DNA from: Nematostella vectensis
Taxonomy: Eukaryota; Cnidaria; Anthozoa; Actiniaria; Edwardsiidae
Assembly: GCF_932526225.1 (NCBI RefSeq)
Contig: NC_064035.1
Coordinates: 10,217,296 to 10,281,295, forward strand
Direction of reading: 5' to 3'
DNA: 64,000 bases
In this document: positions 35,726 to 47,682 of the stretch, in pieces
How the letters are laid out: each line of letters opens with the position of its first letter
Numbering within the stretch: the first letter of the stretch is position 1
Notes under the pieces: model-generated
What the model was told of the DNA's origin: nothing
Seen by the model: the letters and a program-made list of their open reading frames with translations, nothing else
Databases searched by the model: none
Made by a program: the position numbers and the translations under genes

Positions 35726-37457
35726 GGTGTTTGGAGACCCACGTTCTTTAGTGTTAGTGAAATGTGATTACAAATTCAAATTAGCCTTTTCAGCCTTCTG
35801 TTGTTTGCTTGGCCAATTCACTTGTTGTCGAATGGAACCTTGTAGGCGCCACATCAGTCAATAAATTGTTAAATCATGATATCGTAAGCAATAAGTTTTT
35901 GCCAGGACTAAAAAAAATGGAAAGAAAAACTATTATTTTCTTAATTATGGTAATCCAAAGATGATTGCAAACATATTATTATGTCGTTCAGTGCCATGCG
36001 ACGACTGAAAGTCCTATCTCAGATCGGGGGTGACAGAGGATCGTTTAATATTCTCAAAAGTCTGGCGCATTGCCGCCAGCGGGAGCTATATGATCTTCAC
36101 GGGGATGCGGGGTCACTCCCTCATCCGGCTTCCGAATGCTTTGACTGCACCTTGTTAAAATCCTGCGTACGCCCCTGGTTCCTCTCCCCTTTTCCTTTTA
36201 GATCTACTCCCCATACTCCACTTTCGTATAACAATACACGGAATCAAAAGTCGCAACGTTAGCAACGTTAGATTTTGTCGAAAATGGCGCCCACTTCTCC
36301 CCATATAATAAGAAAAGTTTCCATGTGGGAAGTAGGGAAGTAGAGACCCGAATATTTGTATTTCCGAACTATTTCTAATCACTTTTCCTCATAATGAAAA
36401 ATATATCATTATACATTATTCAACCGCAGTTATAGTCCAGTCAATCTACGTAAAAAAGGGGTCAACATATATCGGACTAACACAAGGTTTTTTAACGGTG
36501 TCTTGCACACATATTTATAAAAAAAATAGGATAAAAAATTAACGTTTTTTGAATGTTTCAGTTATTTTGGGTAAAATGACATTTCGTTTTCATAAATGAC
36601 TATACGTGATGTAAAACAGGTTCTTATACAAATAGTGCTTAGTGCCTCTTAATAATAATGTCATTGATTTAAAATCAAGAAAGTATATGGACACATTAAA
36701 GATGATTATATATTAAATTATAGTATATTTTTATATTATGGTATATAATGATTATATATTATATAACACCATCCTCATTATTCTGTGAAAATAGATTTTA
36801 ATGTCGAAATTCTTTATAATTTCTTTTAAATTAAGACCCGATTGAGTGTGAATTAGTACACGATGACCCTTTGTAGTAGATTTGGATTTCGGCTCAGGTA
36901 GATGTCATGGGCTTCCATGTGGAATTATCGTCACCAACAGGAACGGTGATGATAATCGTGTGGACGATTTTACCGCAGCTGATAATGATTACATAATGTG
37001 CTTGATTCTCCTTCTAAAGACCCGTAAAGATAGAAACCTGTGGGTTTTGCCCAAAATAGATGAGCTATATCAGATAACGTTGATTTTTAGCCAGATCTTG
37101 TAGAAATATATATTTCTTATCATTTATAGTGGTATAAATTTGATTTTTTATAAGTATGTGTATTTTTCGTGATTTTCATGATTTGGGATTCCTGTGGTTT
37201 TCCATACAAGCCTTGTATGGGGAAATTCGGTGCGGTTTTTCGGGGTGTTTGCGTGCTCCGTTTTTTTTTAGACTTTTAGTATGTTATAAAGGGAGACTAA
37301 ATTAATACAAAAACGTTGAAAAACCTTGTGTTGCTATTAGTCCGATCCAGGGGCTCATAAGTAGGGGCAATCAACTTCCCCACATTCTGGTACTGTATAG
37401 GTGTCACGGCGTTTCCTAGGATCAGGCTATTTTTAGACGCGCGGATTAGCCAATCAG
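35726..37457. other. Intergenic region upstream of SERHL, with a TIR element
   Basis: No recognisable gene. An element of about 0.9 kb lies at 36458-37354 and is listed separately. The stretch 35980-36290 has a degenerate C-rich tail (near 36180-36215) typical of old repeats. Confidence 0.5.
36458..37354. mobile_element. TIR element with ATCGGACTAA...CACAAGGTTTTT termini
   Basis: The left end has ATCGGACTAACACAAGGTTT and then AACGG. The right end read on the minus strand gives ATCGGACTAATAGCAACACA then AGGTTTTTCAACG. The AT-rich interior includes TATATTAT-type repeats near 36700-36770. A 73-codon open frame (36882-37103) is not recognised. Confidence 0.65.
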
Positions 37458-38301
37458 ATGAAAAATCGACTTTGTCTCAAGAAATCCAAAATGGCGGCCG
37501 AGAAGGGGCAAAACGATACTTGTTTTTCAAAGTCTTATACAATCGTCAAATGCCTCCTAATTTCTAACCCTTTTAGCCACAGAGAAAGAAACATTTTCTT
37601 ACTAGCCTTGGACTATTATTTTTCTATAAGTGAACTCAAATGTTGGTACGAGTACATTTTTTCTTGTTCTAGCAAAAAAATAAGTGATCATTTGTATCGA
37701 TCTCGAAATTCTCTCGCTGAAAGGCGATATTATCATTCATAAGGTTTTCGATACTGCTAGTTAACTAACAATATTGTTTATTTTAGATTTTGTTAAATAT
37801 TTTTATTAAACGAGCTCTTCAAATCTGGAACTGTGTTTGTATCAACACCCATGACCTGTCCTGGACTCACTGTCCTGATCTGGTAAGAAATATCCATGTA
37901 AAAGTATACTAACATAAAAGGCAACCTCAATATGGATATTTGTGTCTTTTTGTCAATTCTATATCCATTTAATTCAAAAATCTATACTTGTTATTTATGA
38001 TCTGTTATGAATACTTTGTTCAAATTTGACAATAGTGACCACTGACGTCGTTTCTCATTTGACCGCTTGGCTGACCAGAAACTATAATACGTTTTATAAT
38101 CATTACAAAAAGGCAAGGAGGGTATAAAAGCATGCATATATGTATGCCTTGCTACCGTTATAGTAATGCACTTTCAGTTCTTGTTAAATCTTTCAGAAAA
38201 GCTCTTGTGGGGGAGATTATGCTGTCACTCAAACAGTCTGTTATTTCCCTGTAATAATAACAGTCGGTTATTTTGCTGTAGTTGATAATTATATGTAATG
38301 A
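37458..38301 (+). CDS. Possible short spliced gene, unrecognised
   Basis: A CCAAT box (TAGCCAATCAG, 37447-37457) precedes CCAAAATGGCGGCCGAG, a start context like those of LSM5 and CFAP210 here. The first open frame is 37458-37742. Two downstream blocks look exon-like and share phase 0. The first, about 37787-37881, starts after TTTTAG, ends before GTAAGA and contains IKRALQIWNC and THDLSWTHCPDL. The second, about 38199-38301, starts after CTTTCAG and contains KSSCGGDYAVTQ and PVIITVGYFAVV, then a stop. I could not find a convincing donor joining the first block, and the protein is unknown to me. A non-coding transcript is equally possible. Confidence 0.25.
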
Positions 38302-38754
38302 TAAGGAAAACATCCTTAAGTTTTTCTTTTAATGATAATATCTGCTTTATTAATGACTGTGTTTTGCTACTCAAAAAGCTTTATTGTTGACTTTTGTTTA
38401 CTGTAAAATAACTTAGTTTAGACAACTCCTTATTTTAATTATCATTTTTTTAGTTAACTATTTTTTTAAGTTGTTTATATTAGCTGCAAACATGCAACTT
38501 TTACTATTAAATATTAACTGCAGGTATTGGCCTGCCAAAATATAGTATATTAAAAAGCACCTCTAAAGGGTGTCAACCTATTTCTTTTAAAGTCTGTATT
38601 TGTCTCTAACTGTTGACACAGTCCACAAGATCCAGCAGAATAGAAGTTGCCAAGTGGTTTTCTTCCTGTGCTTATTTGGCCCATTTTGTGTACATTCATT
38701 TGGCATGGTGTTAACACAACTTCTAAGAATCTGACATTTTTTGTGTTAGCTCGG

Positions 38755-40110
38755 GCTTAGCCCAGACAAAGCACACTCCAACAGAAGCTCGCGTGGACGC
38801 GCTAGTTCCTATGGGCGGGCTAGGATGGGGCCTAGGGGGGAGGTCACATGAGCGCGATAGCTTGGACTAGTGCGTACCACACCAACCCGGCGGTATAGCT
38901 TGCACAAGCGCGCTAGCCGAAAACCCCGAGTAATGCTTACATGAGCGACCAACAACTCCGGCGGCGGTGTCAATCAAGTAAGTTCATAGGTCGCGTAGCC
39001 GCCTGAAAGCAGTCCAGAAGAGGGCGAACCTAATCAGCTCCCGGCAATGCACGGCTTGCATAACCCATGCGTAGGATGCACATGGACCAACAGACCTGGC
39101 GGTGTCGCTCGCGGAGCGCTAGGTGGGGCTCAATGCAGACCTAACGGAACCCGCAGCATAGCTCGCGTGAGCGCTGAGAGTTGGACTGAGGGTGAACCTC
39201 AATTAGCCATCCGGCAATACATGGCTTGCACGAGCCTACATGGCTTGCACGCGGTGACGCCCGCATAAGCGCGGTATTATTTGGGGCTAAGGGCGGACCT
39301 AGCGAACCCCGCAGCACAGCTCGCGTGAGCGCGCTTGAGACTGAAGGCAAACCTCGCTTAGCCCCCAAGGCAATACAAGGCATGCCAGCACACGCAGTTT
39401 GGTGTCGCTGGCTTAGTCGCGCTAGATGGGGCTTAGTGCGGACCTCACAAACAAGGTGGCATAGCTCGCGTGAGCGCATGAACCTGTTTGGGACTGTAAG
39501 CGAACTTCATAGGCCCCCATGGGAACGAACACATAGCTTGCCCGAGCCTGGCTTGGGCTCGACGTGGACCAAAAATTTCCAAGGTGTCATTCGTCTAAAC
39601 GCTCTAGATGAGACTAGAAGTAGAGACTTAACAAAGTACATGGCATGCATGAGCAATGTGCGGGCTCAACACACCGACGAATCCAGCGGTGTCGCTCGCA
39701 TAAGGGCATTGAAGAAATAAAAAGGGGGGCAGACCAAACGAACCCCGCCGAATCGCTCGCGTGAGCGCAGTTGGGGGTGAAGGCGAAGCTCACAAGCCCC
39801 TCAGGTAGTACATAGCTTGCGGGAGCCTAGCTTGGGATCAACGTAGACCGGCGAATCTGGCGCTCGGGGTGGAACTGACAACCCTGCATCATGGGTTTCA
39901 TCTGGTGGTGTCACTCGCATAATCACGCAAGGTGGAACTTAGAGGAACTTGCAGCATAGCTCGTGTGTTCGCCGGTGGCAACAGCAATACATGTCTTGCT
40001 TTAGCAAAGCGTGGGCTCAACGGACCTGTAATCCAGCGGTGCTGGTCGCCTGAGCAAGCTTTGTGGGGCTTTACGCGTACCTAACGAACCCCGCAGCATG
40101 GCTTGCGTGA
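38755..40110. repeat. Satellite family A: GC-rich array with GCTCGCGTGAGCGC stems
   Basis: A degenerate tandem array in which short subunits carrying a self-complementary core (GCTCGCGTGAGCG or GCTTGCACGAGCC) alternate with segments such as GAACCCCGCAGCATAGCTCG and GGCGGACCTA. Composite repeats of roughly 150-200 bp result. Long open frames in it (for example 39226-39720) come from the absence of AT-rich stops and show no domain. Confidence 0.75.
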
Positions 40111-40600
40111 AAGCGTGAACGCAGTCGAGACAGAGGGCGTACCTCTTCAGCATTCCAGGCAATGCAGCTAGGGGTGAGGGCAGACCTAATCAGCATTTCC
40201 GTCATCGCAACGCAAATAAGGGGTGGGGGGGGGGGGGGGGGGTGGGGCAAATGAAACGCACTTAGGGCTAATGGCAAACCTCCTCAATTCCAGGCAGCGC
40301 AATTAGGGCTAGTGGCGAACCTCATAGGCATTCCCGGTAACGCAACGCCATAACGGCAAACCTCATCAGCCTTTCAGGCAACCTTATGCAATAGGGGATG
40401 AGGGCAACACCTCATCCGTCTATCAGGCAACGCAACGCGATTCGGATTAAGGGCACAACATAATCAGTTTTTCAGGCAACGCAACGCAATTAGGGTTGAG
40501 GGCAAAACCTCAAGAAACCTTTCGGCAACGCAACGCAGTTAGGGCTGGGGGCAAACCTCATCAGCCATTTAGGCAACGCAATTAGGGCTGAGGGCTGAGG
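40111..40600. repeat. Satellite family B: about 48-bp unit
   Basis: Repeated units contain CAATTAGGGCTGAGGGCAAA, CCTCATCAGCC and TTTCAGGCAACGCAACG. A poly-G tract sits at about 40217-40243. The array grades out of family A on the left and into family C on the right. Confidence 0.75.
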
Positions 40601-41384
40601 GGCGCATAGGCAGAAGCGCGAGAGCTGCAAAGGCAAAGGCCGCGAGGGAGGCAAAGACCACGAGGGCCACAAAGGCAACGGCCACGGGGGCCGCAAAGGC
40701 AAAGGTCGCAAGGGCCGCAAAGATAAAGGCCGCAAGGGCCGCAAAGATAATGGCTACATGGGCCGCAAAGGCCACCACTAGGTCACCAGGGCCGCAACAA
40801 GGCCACCAGGGCCGCAACTAGGCTATCAGGGCCGTAACTAGGGTACCAGGGCCGCAACTAGGACAACAGCGTCACAACTAGGCCGCAAGGGTCCGCAACT
40901 AGACCACTAGGGCCGAAACTAGGCGACCAGGGCCGCAACTAGGCCGCAGCAAAGCCGCAAGGGGCGCAACTAGGCCGCAAGGGCCGCAACTAGGCCAACA
41001 GCGCCACAACTAGGCCGCAAGGGGCGCAACTAGGCCAACAGGGCCGTAACTAGGGCACCAGAGCCGCAACTAGGCCAACAGCGCCACAACTAGGCCGCCG
41101 GGGCCGCAACTAGGCCACAAGGGGCCGCAACTAGGCCATGAAGGTCACAACTAGGCCACAAGGGGCCGCAACTAGGCCACGAAGGTCACAACTAGGCCGC
41201 AACTATAGACCGCAAGAGCCGCAACTAAGCCACCAGGGCCGCAACTTGGCCACCAAGGGCCGCAACAATAGGCCGCAATGGCCGCAACTAGGCCACCGAA
41301 GGCCATAACTATAGGCCACCAAGGGGCGCAACTATAGGCCGCAGGGGCCGCAACTATAGGCCACCAAGGCGCGCAACTAGGCCA
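40601..41384. repeat. Satellite family C: about 18-20 bp unit (GGCCGCAACTAGGCCACA)
   Basis: A head-to-tail array of GGCCGCAACTAGGCCACAAG-like units. The first 180 bp has a related variant, GGGCCGCAAAGGCAAAGGTC. It ends abruptly at the AT block. Confidence 0.85.
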
Positions 41385-41505
41385 TAATAATAATAATATT
41401 ATATAATAATAATATAATATTAATAATAATAATATTATAATATAATAATATTATAATATATAATAATAATAATATATAATAATAATATAAATATATAATA
41501 TATAC
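41385..41505. repeat. AT-only microsatellite (ATAATA/TATAAT)
   Basis: About 120 bases of A and T only, made of ATAATAATAATATTAT-type repeats. It abuts the GC-rich array and lies about 210 bp before the RNASEK start codon. Confidence 0.9.
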
Positions 41506-41718
41506 AGATAGAATCAAAAAGCCCAAACTATCGCGATCTCGTACCAGAAAAATGAAGTTTTTGGTGTATATATAGAATATAGAAACACTTGTATCTCACG
41601 GGCGTCCTGTGGTTTCAAATGGAAACGAGGCCAAGGAGGGTCACGTGAGATTCACGATCGGCCATGTTAGATTCTAACAAGGCCACGTAAATCAAACCTC
41701 ATCCAAATCGCTTCAAAA

Positions 41719-42500
41719 ATGGTCCGAATTTGTGGGCCAAAGCTCTCAAACTGCTGTTTTATTCTTAGTTTGTGGGGTGTTATTATGTTGGTATGTATAT
41801 CGATGGACATTGCTGAATTTTGTTGTGTATAAGACAGTAAGAAATATCAATCGAATTGTCGTGATCCTCCTCACAAATTAGTTTCCCCTCGTCGTTTTCA
41901 GCTTCTTTTGGGCGTTTTCTTTAAAACGAAAAGCATAGCCTTGGTCGAGGATATACCGAAAGATAAAGGCGACGCAGGCTTCTCAAGCACAGCAAAGTAA
42001 GTTAATCTAGTCACGAATTTCTCATCAGAACAATTCAAATATTTTCTGCATCTTCACGATATCACGAGTTTCCCTTCTGTCAAATCGTGCTAGTATTTTT
42101 TCACAATCATCAACACATTAAAGATGGTACTCTTTATTCCTTCAAAATAAACTAAGAAGCTTTACCACAACGGAAGCGATCTTTTTATTGGAACTTAACC
42201 AACCTTTTATTGGAACAAATTATGGGAAAATGTATAAATTGCAAGGAGAGGGGGCTGGTGGGGATGGTTTGATGCGGAATCTGAGAGGAGGGGGGTGTTA
42301 CTGGTTGGGATGGCTACGCCTACCTGACTCATATTTTAATTATTCTAAAATACGCCATACTAGTCATGCGAATACTCACATCCTTCATTTTCGTATGCAG
42401 AAATTGCTTTATTGCTGCTGGAATATATGGGGTTACATTAATAATATCAATACATCAGAAGTGGGTAAATGCAAGAACTGGGGACACACAGAAATTGTAA
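41719..42500 (+). CDS. RNASEK: Ribonuclease kappa / V-ATPase-associated RNASEK
   Basis: A small two-span membrane protein of endosomes, first described as an endoribonuclease and now known as a V-ATPase accessory subunit (family knowledge). Three exons: 41719-41790, 41902-41996 and 42401-42500, giving 88 residues (human 98). It starts MVRICGPKLSNCCFILSLWG, followed by VIMLLLLGVFF, SIALVEDIP and NCFIAAGIYGVTLIISI. Hydrophobic segments lie at about residues 12-32 and 60-78. The loop between ALVEDIP and NCFIAAG is about ten residues shorter than in human or fly and lacks the usual Tyr before NCF. Splice phases agree, but a missed micro-exon in 41997-42400 cannot be excluded. A possible polyadenylation signal AATAAA lies near 42887. 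Confidence 0.88.
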
Positions 42501-45477
42501 GTAGACCCATATCTTAACTATTGAAAGGCTAAAAGTTTTAACCCAATGACAATTTTAATCCACCCTGAATAGGTAACTTATTATTATTGAATATGCAATT
42601 TCCATGCCTAGAAATCCATGTGATTGTTTGAAAATTTTGAGAAAAAAAGACATTTTTCTCTCCAAATCTAAGCAAGCAGTATTTTTTGTTGCTTTCAAAT
42701 TAGCAACAAATACCCCTAACCTATTCATCTCTTTCAATGCAATAACAATAGTGTTAACTGGGCATCTCTTATTTATCTTCAAACTAGCAAGGAAAACAAC
42801 AAAAATTGTGCATTGATGGTTAATGTGCTTGCTGTACAGTTGTTTATCATAATATACTGCTCACTAACTTTAGATACCAAAGGTAGAATAAAGTGAATGT
42901 TTTGCTTATTGCGTGGATAATGAATGTGTGAATAACAAATGCTTTGCAAGCTGCTTCTAACTCGCTTATCATAGCTAGAGTTTGTGGATAACCTCAGTTG
43001 TTGAGGCGGTAAAGTTATTCTTAGTTGAGTGTAACTTTTAGTTGTTGCATAATTTCCCTTCTTTGCCTACTGCAGGTAAAGGCCTGAAGATGCATCTTTC
43101 AATCCATGGACTGTCAGCTTTCCTATACCTTATTAATTCAAGATTCATCAGATATACTTCACTTTACTCAATAGTTAAACACATTTTAGTGATTCTGGTC
43201 AATTTATGATATATTTAGGGTATAAGTGGAAGATAAATTGTACATATATTATTAAAGAATAACATGAGAGGAAATCAGCTACCTATGGGGATATTATAAG
43301 TTGGTGTTAATGTTTTAGAAACATGCATGAAACAATGTCCATGCATCACAAAGTGTTGTTTAGAAATTTCATGAGATGCACAAAATGAGTTTATCGTTGA
43401 AGAATATATAATGCTATTAAACAATTTTAAGTTTGTTAAAGTGTTTATTTTGTATTAAATAATTAGTAAATTATAAATATTTTTTCTTTTACTTTCATCG
43501 TTCTTTGTATAAAATATCCAATTTTATGGTGATGAAAATGTTCAGATTCTCCATTCATTTCCTTATAATTGATTCTACTAAATCTTATTCTATTCACCGT
43601 GCTTCTTAAGTTAAGAAGTCATCTTAGTTGACTGAATTTTCAATTTTACCATATTGTACTCCTTATTCTCTCTTGAGCTTACAATAAAACCCATTCATAA
43701 GAGATCTTGTGTTTTTCTATGTAGTGTTACTAACACAGATGTAAACAGCTTTTTCTGGAGAAAACCATTCATAGTTTCAGTTTTTTCTATTGCTAAAGTT
43801 TATTGTCAGTTTTGAAGTAATATTGTAAAAACCCTATTCAATTTATTTTTTGTCTCAATTCAATTTGAAGGGATTAAATTGAAAGAACAAAATAAAAACA
43901 AGATGACAAATAAGGCTGGGAAACAAGATTATGCCTATATCTTTCAGAAAACATCTTTCATTGATTGGATTAACAGGTCAAAAGATTATAAAGTAAGAAA
44001 TCAAAGTGTCCCAGGCTGGCCAAACAAAACTAGCCTAACCTGCAAAAACATTAACTGATTTTTATAGTTCATAAATGATAGATGGGCTTGTTCTCTAGTG
44101 ATTGGTTTAAACTGCAGGTCTTAGCACAATAACTCACCTGCTAAAGTCTCACTAACAATAGCTGTTCATTGATCCTATCTAGTGACTACATATATTTCGT
44201 TTGATAAAATAATTGTAATTTACCTTTGATTTACTTGATCCTAGTGATTTTTATCTGATAATTGAATCGTGATTTTATATCCAAACTATGATTAGTAATA
44301 CTTCACTTTTCCTGATTTCAGGGTTGTGGCATAGGACATATGGTGATAGAGAATCTCAAGTTAACTGTATATTAATTACTTTGTGCAGTTTGTAAAAAAT
44401 AATGAAATCACAACAGTCTACATTTGTTCCCTTTTGTACATAAATCCAAATTGGTGCATGGTGTTTAATGTTTTTTTTTATAGAAAATAGGTACAAGAAG
44501 CATGTCTTGTAAAACATTCTAAAAATATACTAGAGTAAATTGTGTGTAGTTATTCAGTCAAATTTTGCAATTTGAAGTCTCATGTTACACTGTACAATTA
44601 CTCTTTGCAAACTAAGTTCAAGCTAGTTAGATTGTTTGATGAATGCTCATTCTTTTATCCCTTTGTCAGATTCTTAAAGATTCTTCACAATACAATCATT
44701 GTACTTAAATTTACCTTAGTTTAATGTAAAAAATGTGAAGAGAAGAAATATATATATATACTAGCAGCCTCATATGAGTTTCTTTTTTTCATATTACATT
44801 GAATAACTATGAATCATCACATGCCCAAATGCCAATTCAAGCTTGTGTTGATTTATAGCTTGTCTACACCACACCTTTGCAGACATTCTAGTCTTTTACA
44901 GCTTGTCTGTAGTTTTTCTAGTTATACCACATAGTCTGCAGTGCGCAGGGGGTCCTTTTCTTAAATAGTGATTTGCAATTAACTTTCAAGAGCAGTCTCT
45001 GATTATAGGAAGGGGTGAAATTCATAAATTTGTGTGGGCTTGTTTTTTTTAAAGGGAAGTTAAAGTATTAGTGAAATCTGAACTCCCTTGAAATATCTAG
45101 TTCTTAAATGTTATTTAACCATAATCAGTTGATATATGTTTTAATTTTGTTTTCTTTTTTTGTTTCTGTTTCAGTTATATTCAAGCTTAATGAACTCTAA
45201 TATAGGAGCGGATAGGTGGAGTAACAACATATAACAATATCAAATTATTATCCCCTTGAAAAACACAAGAAAAGTTCCTGAATTGTTATCCACAACACGA
45301 TTCAGGTGTTCAAATAATTTTTATGTACACCATAAGTATTGGAATACAAAAATCAGTTCCAAGACTGATCACTGCTAATTGGTATTATTTATTTGTAAAA
45401 ATATAGATGATAAGTCAACTCAGTGCATGACGATATATGCATACTTCTCTGTATACAGTAGTGGATATGCCATTTTA
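42501..45477. other. Gene-poor AT-rich region
   Basis: After the RNASEK 3' end this is low-complexity AT-rich sequence. Short open frames occur (for example near 43900-44060), but none has a recognisable domain, conserved splice pattern or start context. Nothing else is supported here. Confidence 0.5.
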
Positions 45478-45682
45478 GGCGGTACTTGGTGTTATCATCG
45501 CGAAAACCATCTCCTTTCGGTGACGGGCGCCATCTTGTATTTTAACGTTCACGGGGGGGGGGAGAGAGCAAAAACACTCGCCCTAGGAACCATGCGGCTT
45601 ATAATACAAGATGGTGCCTGATAACCGAATGGAGAGGGTTTTCCATAATAATAACACCAAGTTCCACCTGCAAGCAGGCTAA
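45478..45682. mobile_element. Second copy of the AGCCTGCTTGCAGG hairpin MITE family
   Basis: The arms GGCGGTACTTGGTGTTATCA and, inverted, AGCCTGCTTGCAGGTGGAAC then TTGGTGTTATTATTATGG share the family pattern seen at 19593-19744, including the GGCGCCATCTTGTATTT segment. A G homopolymer (about 45552) marks the centre. Confidence 0.7.
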
Positions 45683-47100
45683 TGCCATTTGTGCTGACGA
45701 AGTTTTTTATATTGGTGGATACTCCATTATCCTTTATGGCACATACAGGCCGGTGGGTGCACTCCCTGCTGGTATGAGATGTATGGTAGCTCAAATCCAC
45801 AAGTTTTCCTTATGTCCTATTTTTTTATATAGAGATCCAGGAAAGGGCACATCTGTCAGAAATGAACCTTGATGTGTTAATTTATGTATAGTCTTAATAG
45901 TTATTGTTGACATATGTTCTTTATGAGTTTTTGAAATAATCATCAGATACCACACCTAACCAATTTACTTAGAAACAATGATTATGTGAGATATATTGTG
46001 ATCCCTGATCCAAAGCTACCACTCCCTCCCCTGCCTAAAAAAAAGATAAATAATACAATGTTGCACTGAAAGACCTAATCCCCTGAGGGAGGGGATGTTC
46101 TAGGGGAAAAGGGGCAGGGGGTATAGTTTTCCAATTCCAAGAGGTTGCTTTTACAAATTCTGGACTAATACTCTGGGGCTGGTTGCCACAAAGCAGGTTA
46201 GCGCTAAACCAGGAATAAATATGGCTATCTTGACATTTGATTGGATAAAAAGGGCATTCATCCCTGGGTAGCGTTTACCTTTTCTAGTAACCTACTCCTA
46301 GTCTTAAAAAAATCATTGTTTACGGATTTTCCTTGTGAAGCTTGCCTCTCCTTTGAAAATTAACAAAAATAAAAGATACTATAATAAATAAAAAAGCTGT
46401 GTAATGTAAAACCTAAAAATAGAAGTAAATTTATTAAAACAAAAATAGGGCAAATGGCAGTTCTACGGCAAAAATGACACATTGGTAACTAACTGAATTT
46501 TAAAACAAATGATAGGGGAGGTTTGAATATTTTAAAATTATTTTTTACAGATAGAAATAAACCTGTTAAAACAAAAATAGGGCAATTGGCAGTTCTACGA
46601 CAAAAATGAAAGATGTGAAACTCCTTACTAAATTAAATAAGAATAATAGGGGGGGTTTACTTAATATTTTAAAATTATTCTCCTGTCTCAGGCAGTGATA
46701 ACCATATTACTTTTTGGTCATAGAATTGCCATTCTCCTGTCTTTGTCCCCCCCCCCCCTCCGGCTTATGTGTGGATTTCTAACACGCTCTCGATTTACAT
46801 ACCCCTGTGTGACGTGAAATTGACGTCCCCCCACAACAAACAATTGAACAAACAACCTACGACAGTCTCTCGTTGGTAGTCTTGCAATGACATCGATCGG
46901 CAGTCCTGCTGATATCAGAAGACGTTTGAAGGACTACACTTGATCATTTACCAATATCTCTAAAATTACAAAGTTAATTCCTGCTAAGCCTGAGTATCAG
47001 TTATATACAAAGGGAATGACATTCAAGCTAACGTTTCTGGCCTGAAATTCACACAATAAGCAAGGAGGACATTCTAGCAGATTACAGGAGAGTACCCGAG
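45683..47100. other. Intergenic region with a 125-bp tandem duplication
   Basis: At about 46423-46680 a unit containing AAACAAAAATAGGGCAAATG, GCAGTTCTACG and TTTTAAAATTATT occurs twice. A short inverted repeat (GGTTAGCGCTAAACC and GGGTAGCGTTTACC) at about 46195-46282 may be a small MITE. A C homopolymer is near 46748. No gene was recognised. Confidence 0.5.
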
Positions 47101-47597
47101 AATGAAGAAGAGAAAAAGCGACGAGGTCGAGCTTGTGGAGGAACGCCCCTCAATACCAACAACAAAGGATGTCAGCAATGCGCTTGACGTCGTACAGTTT
47201 GTATGTTGACGAGGGTGTAGATTAAATCTGTCGTTATGTCGCCCAGATCTCGTTTGTGGTGGAGCGGATTGCTAGACGATCTCGGAGACAGGGAACAATA
47301 ACATTTTTTTCAGCCACAGTAGTATAGTACACTACTGCCTACTAACCTTTTCGCTACAATAGGACATACAACACACAGTCCATGTTTTGAATTTTTCTTA
47401 AGTTTCTGTTCGAGTGATTTCGATATTATTCCATGTTATCTAGGCGGATTGAGTGATTGTTTCAACAATAAAACTATGTTCATGTTGTATTACGTCATTA
47501 GGGATTTTTTTTACCGACCCGGCTACCTAGAACCACCACTAACTCTAACTGATTTGTTCTTCCCTTCAGAGTTCGAGTTAGCAGAGTTCTACTGTAC
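47101..47597 (+). pseudogene. Tigger/pogo-type DDE transposase relic with right TIR
   Basis: The right terminus read inward is CAGTAGAACTCTGCTAACTC then GAACTCTGAAGG, with TA next to it. This is the Tigger/pogo pattern. Just upstream, the sequence codes DILADYRRVPENEEEKK in one frame and, after a shift, KSDEVELVEERPSIPTTKDV and SNALDVVQF. These look like the acidic tail region of Tigger transposases. The left TIR and the catalytic core are missing. AATAAA occurs at about 47468. The family call is inference from the tail and TIR only. Confidence 0.5.
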
Positions 47598-47682
47598 ATG
47601 CTAAAACTTCGAACAGGATCTCTGGTAAAAAAAATATACTTAAACAATAACGATACATTACACTTTAGCACCTGGCTAACTT

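Noticed and set aside
39226-39720. A 164-codon frame in the GC-rich satellite
   Set aside because: It sits in a degenerate tandem array with no domain. Open frames are expected from low AT content.
43860-44060. An open frame of about 60 codons (QDYAYIFQKTSFIDWI)
   Set aside because: AT-rich, no splice sites, start context or recognisable family. It may be chance.
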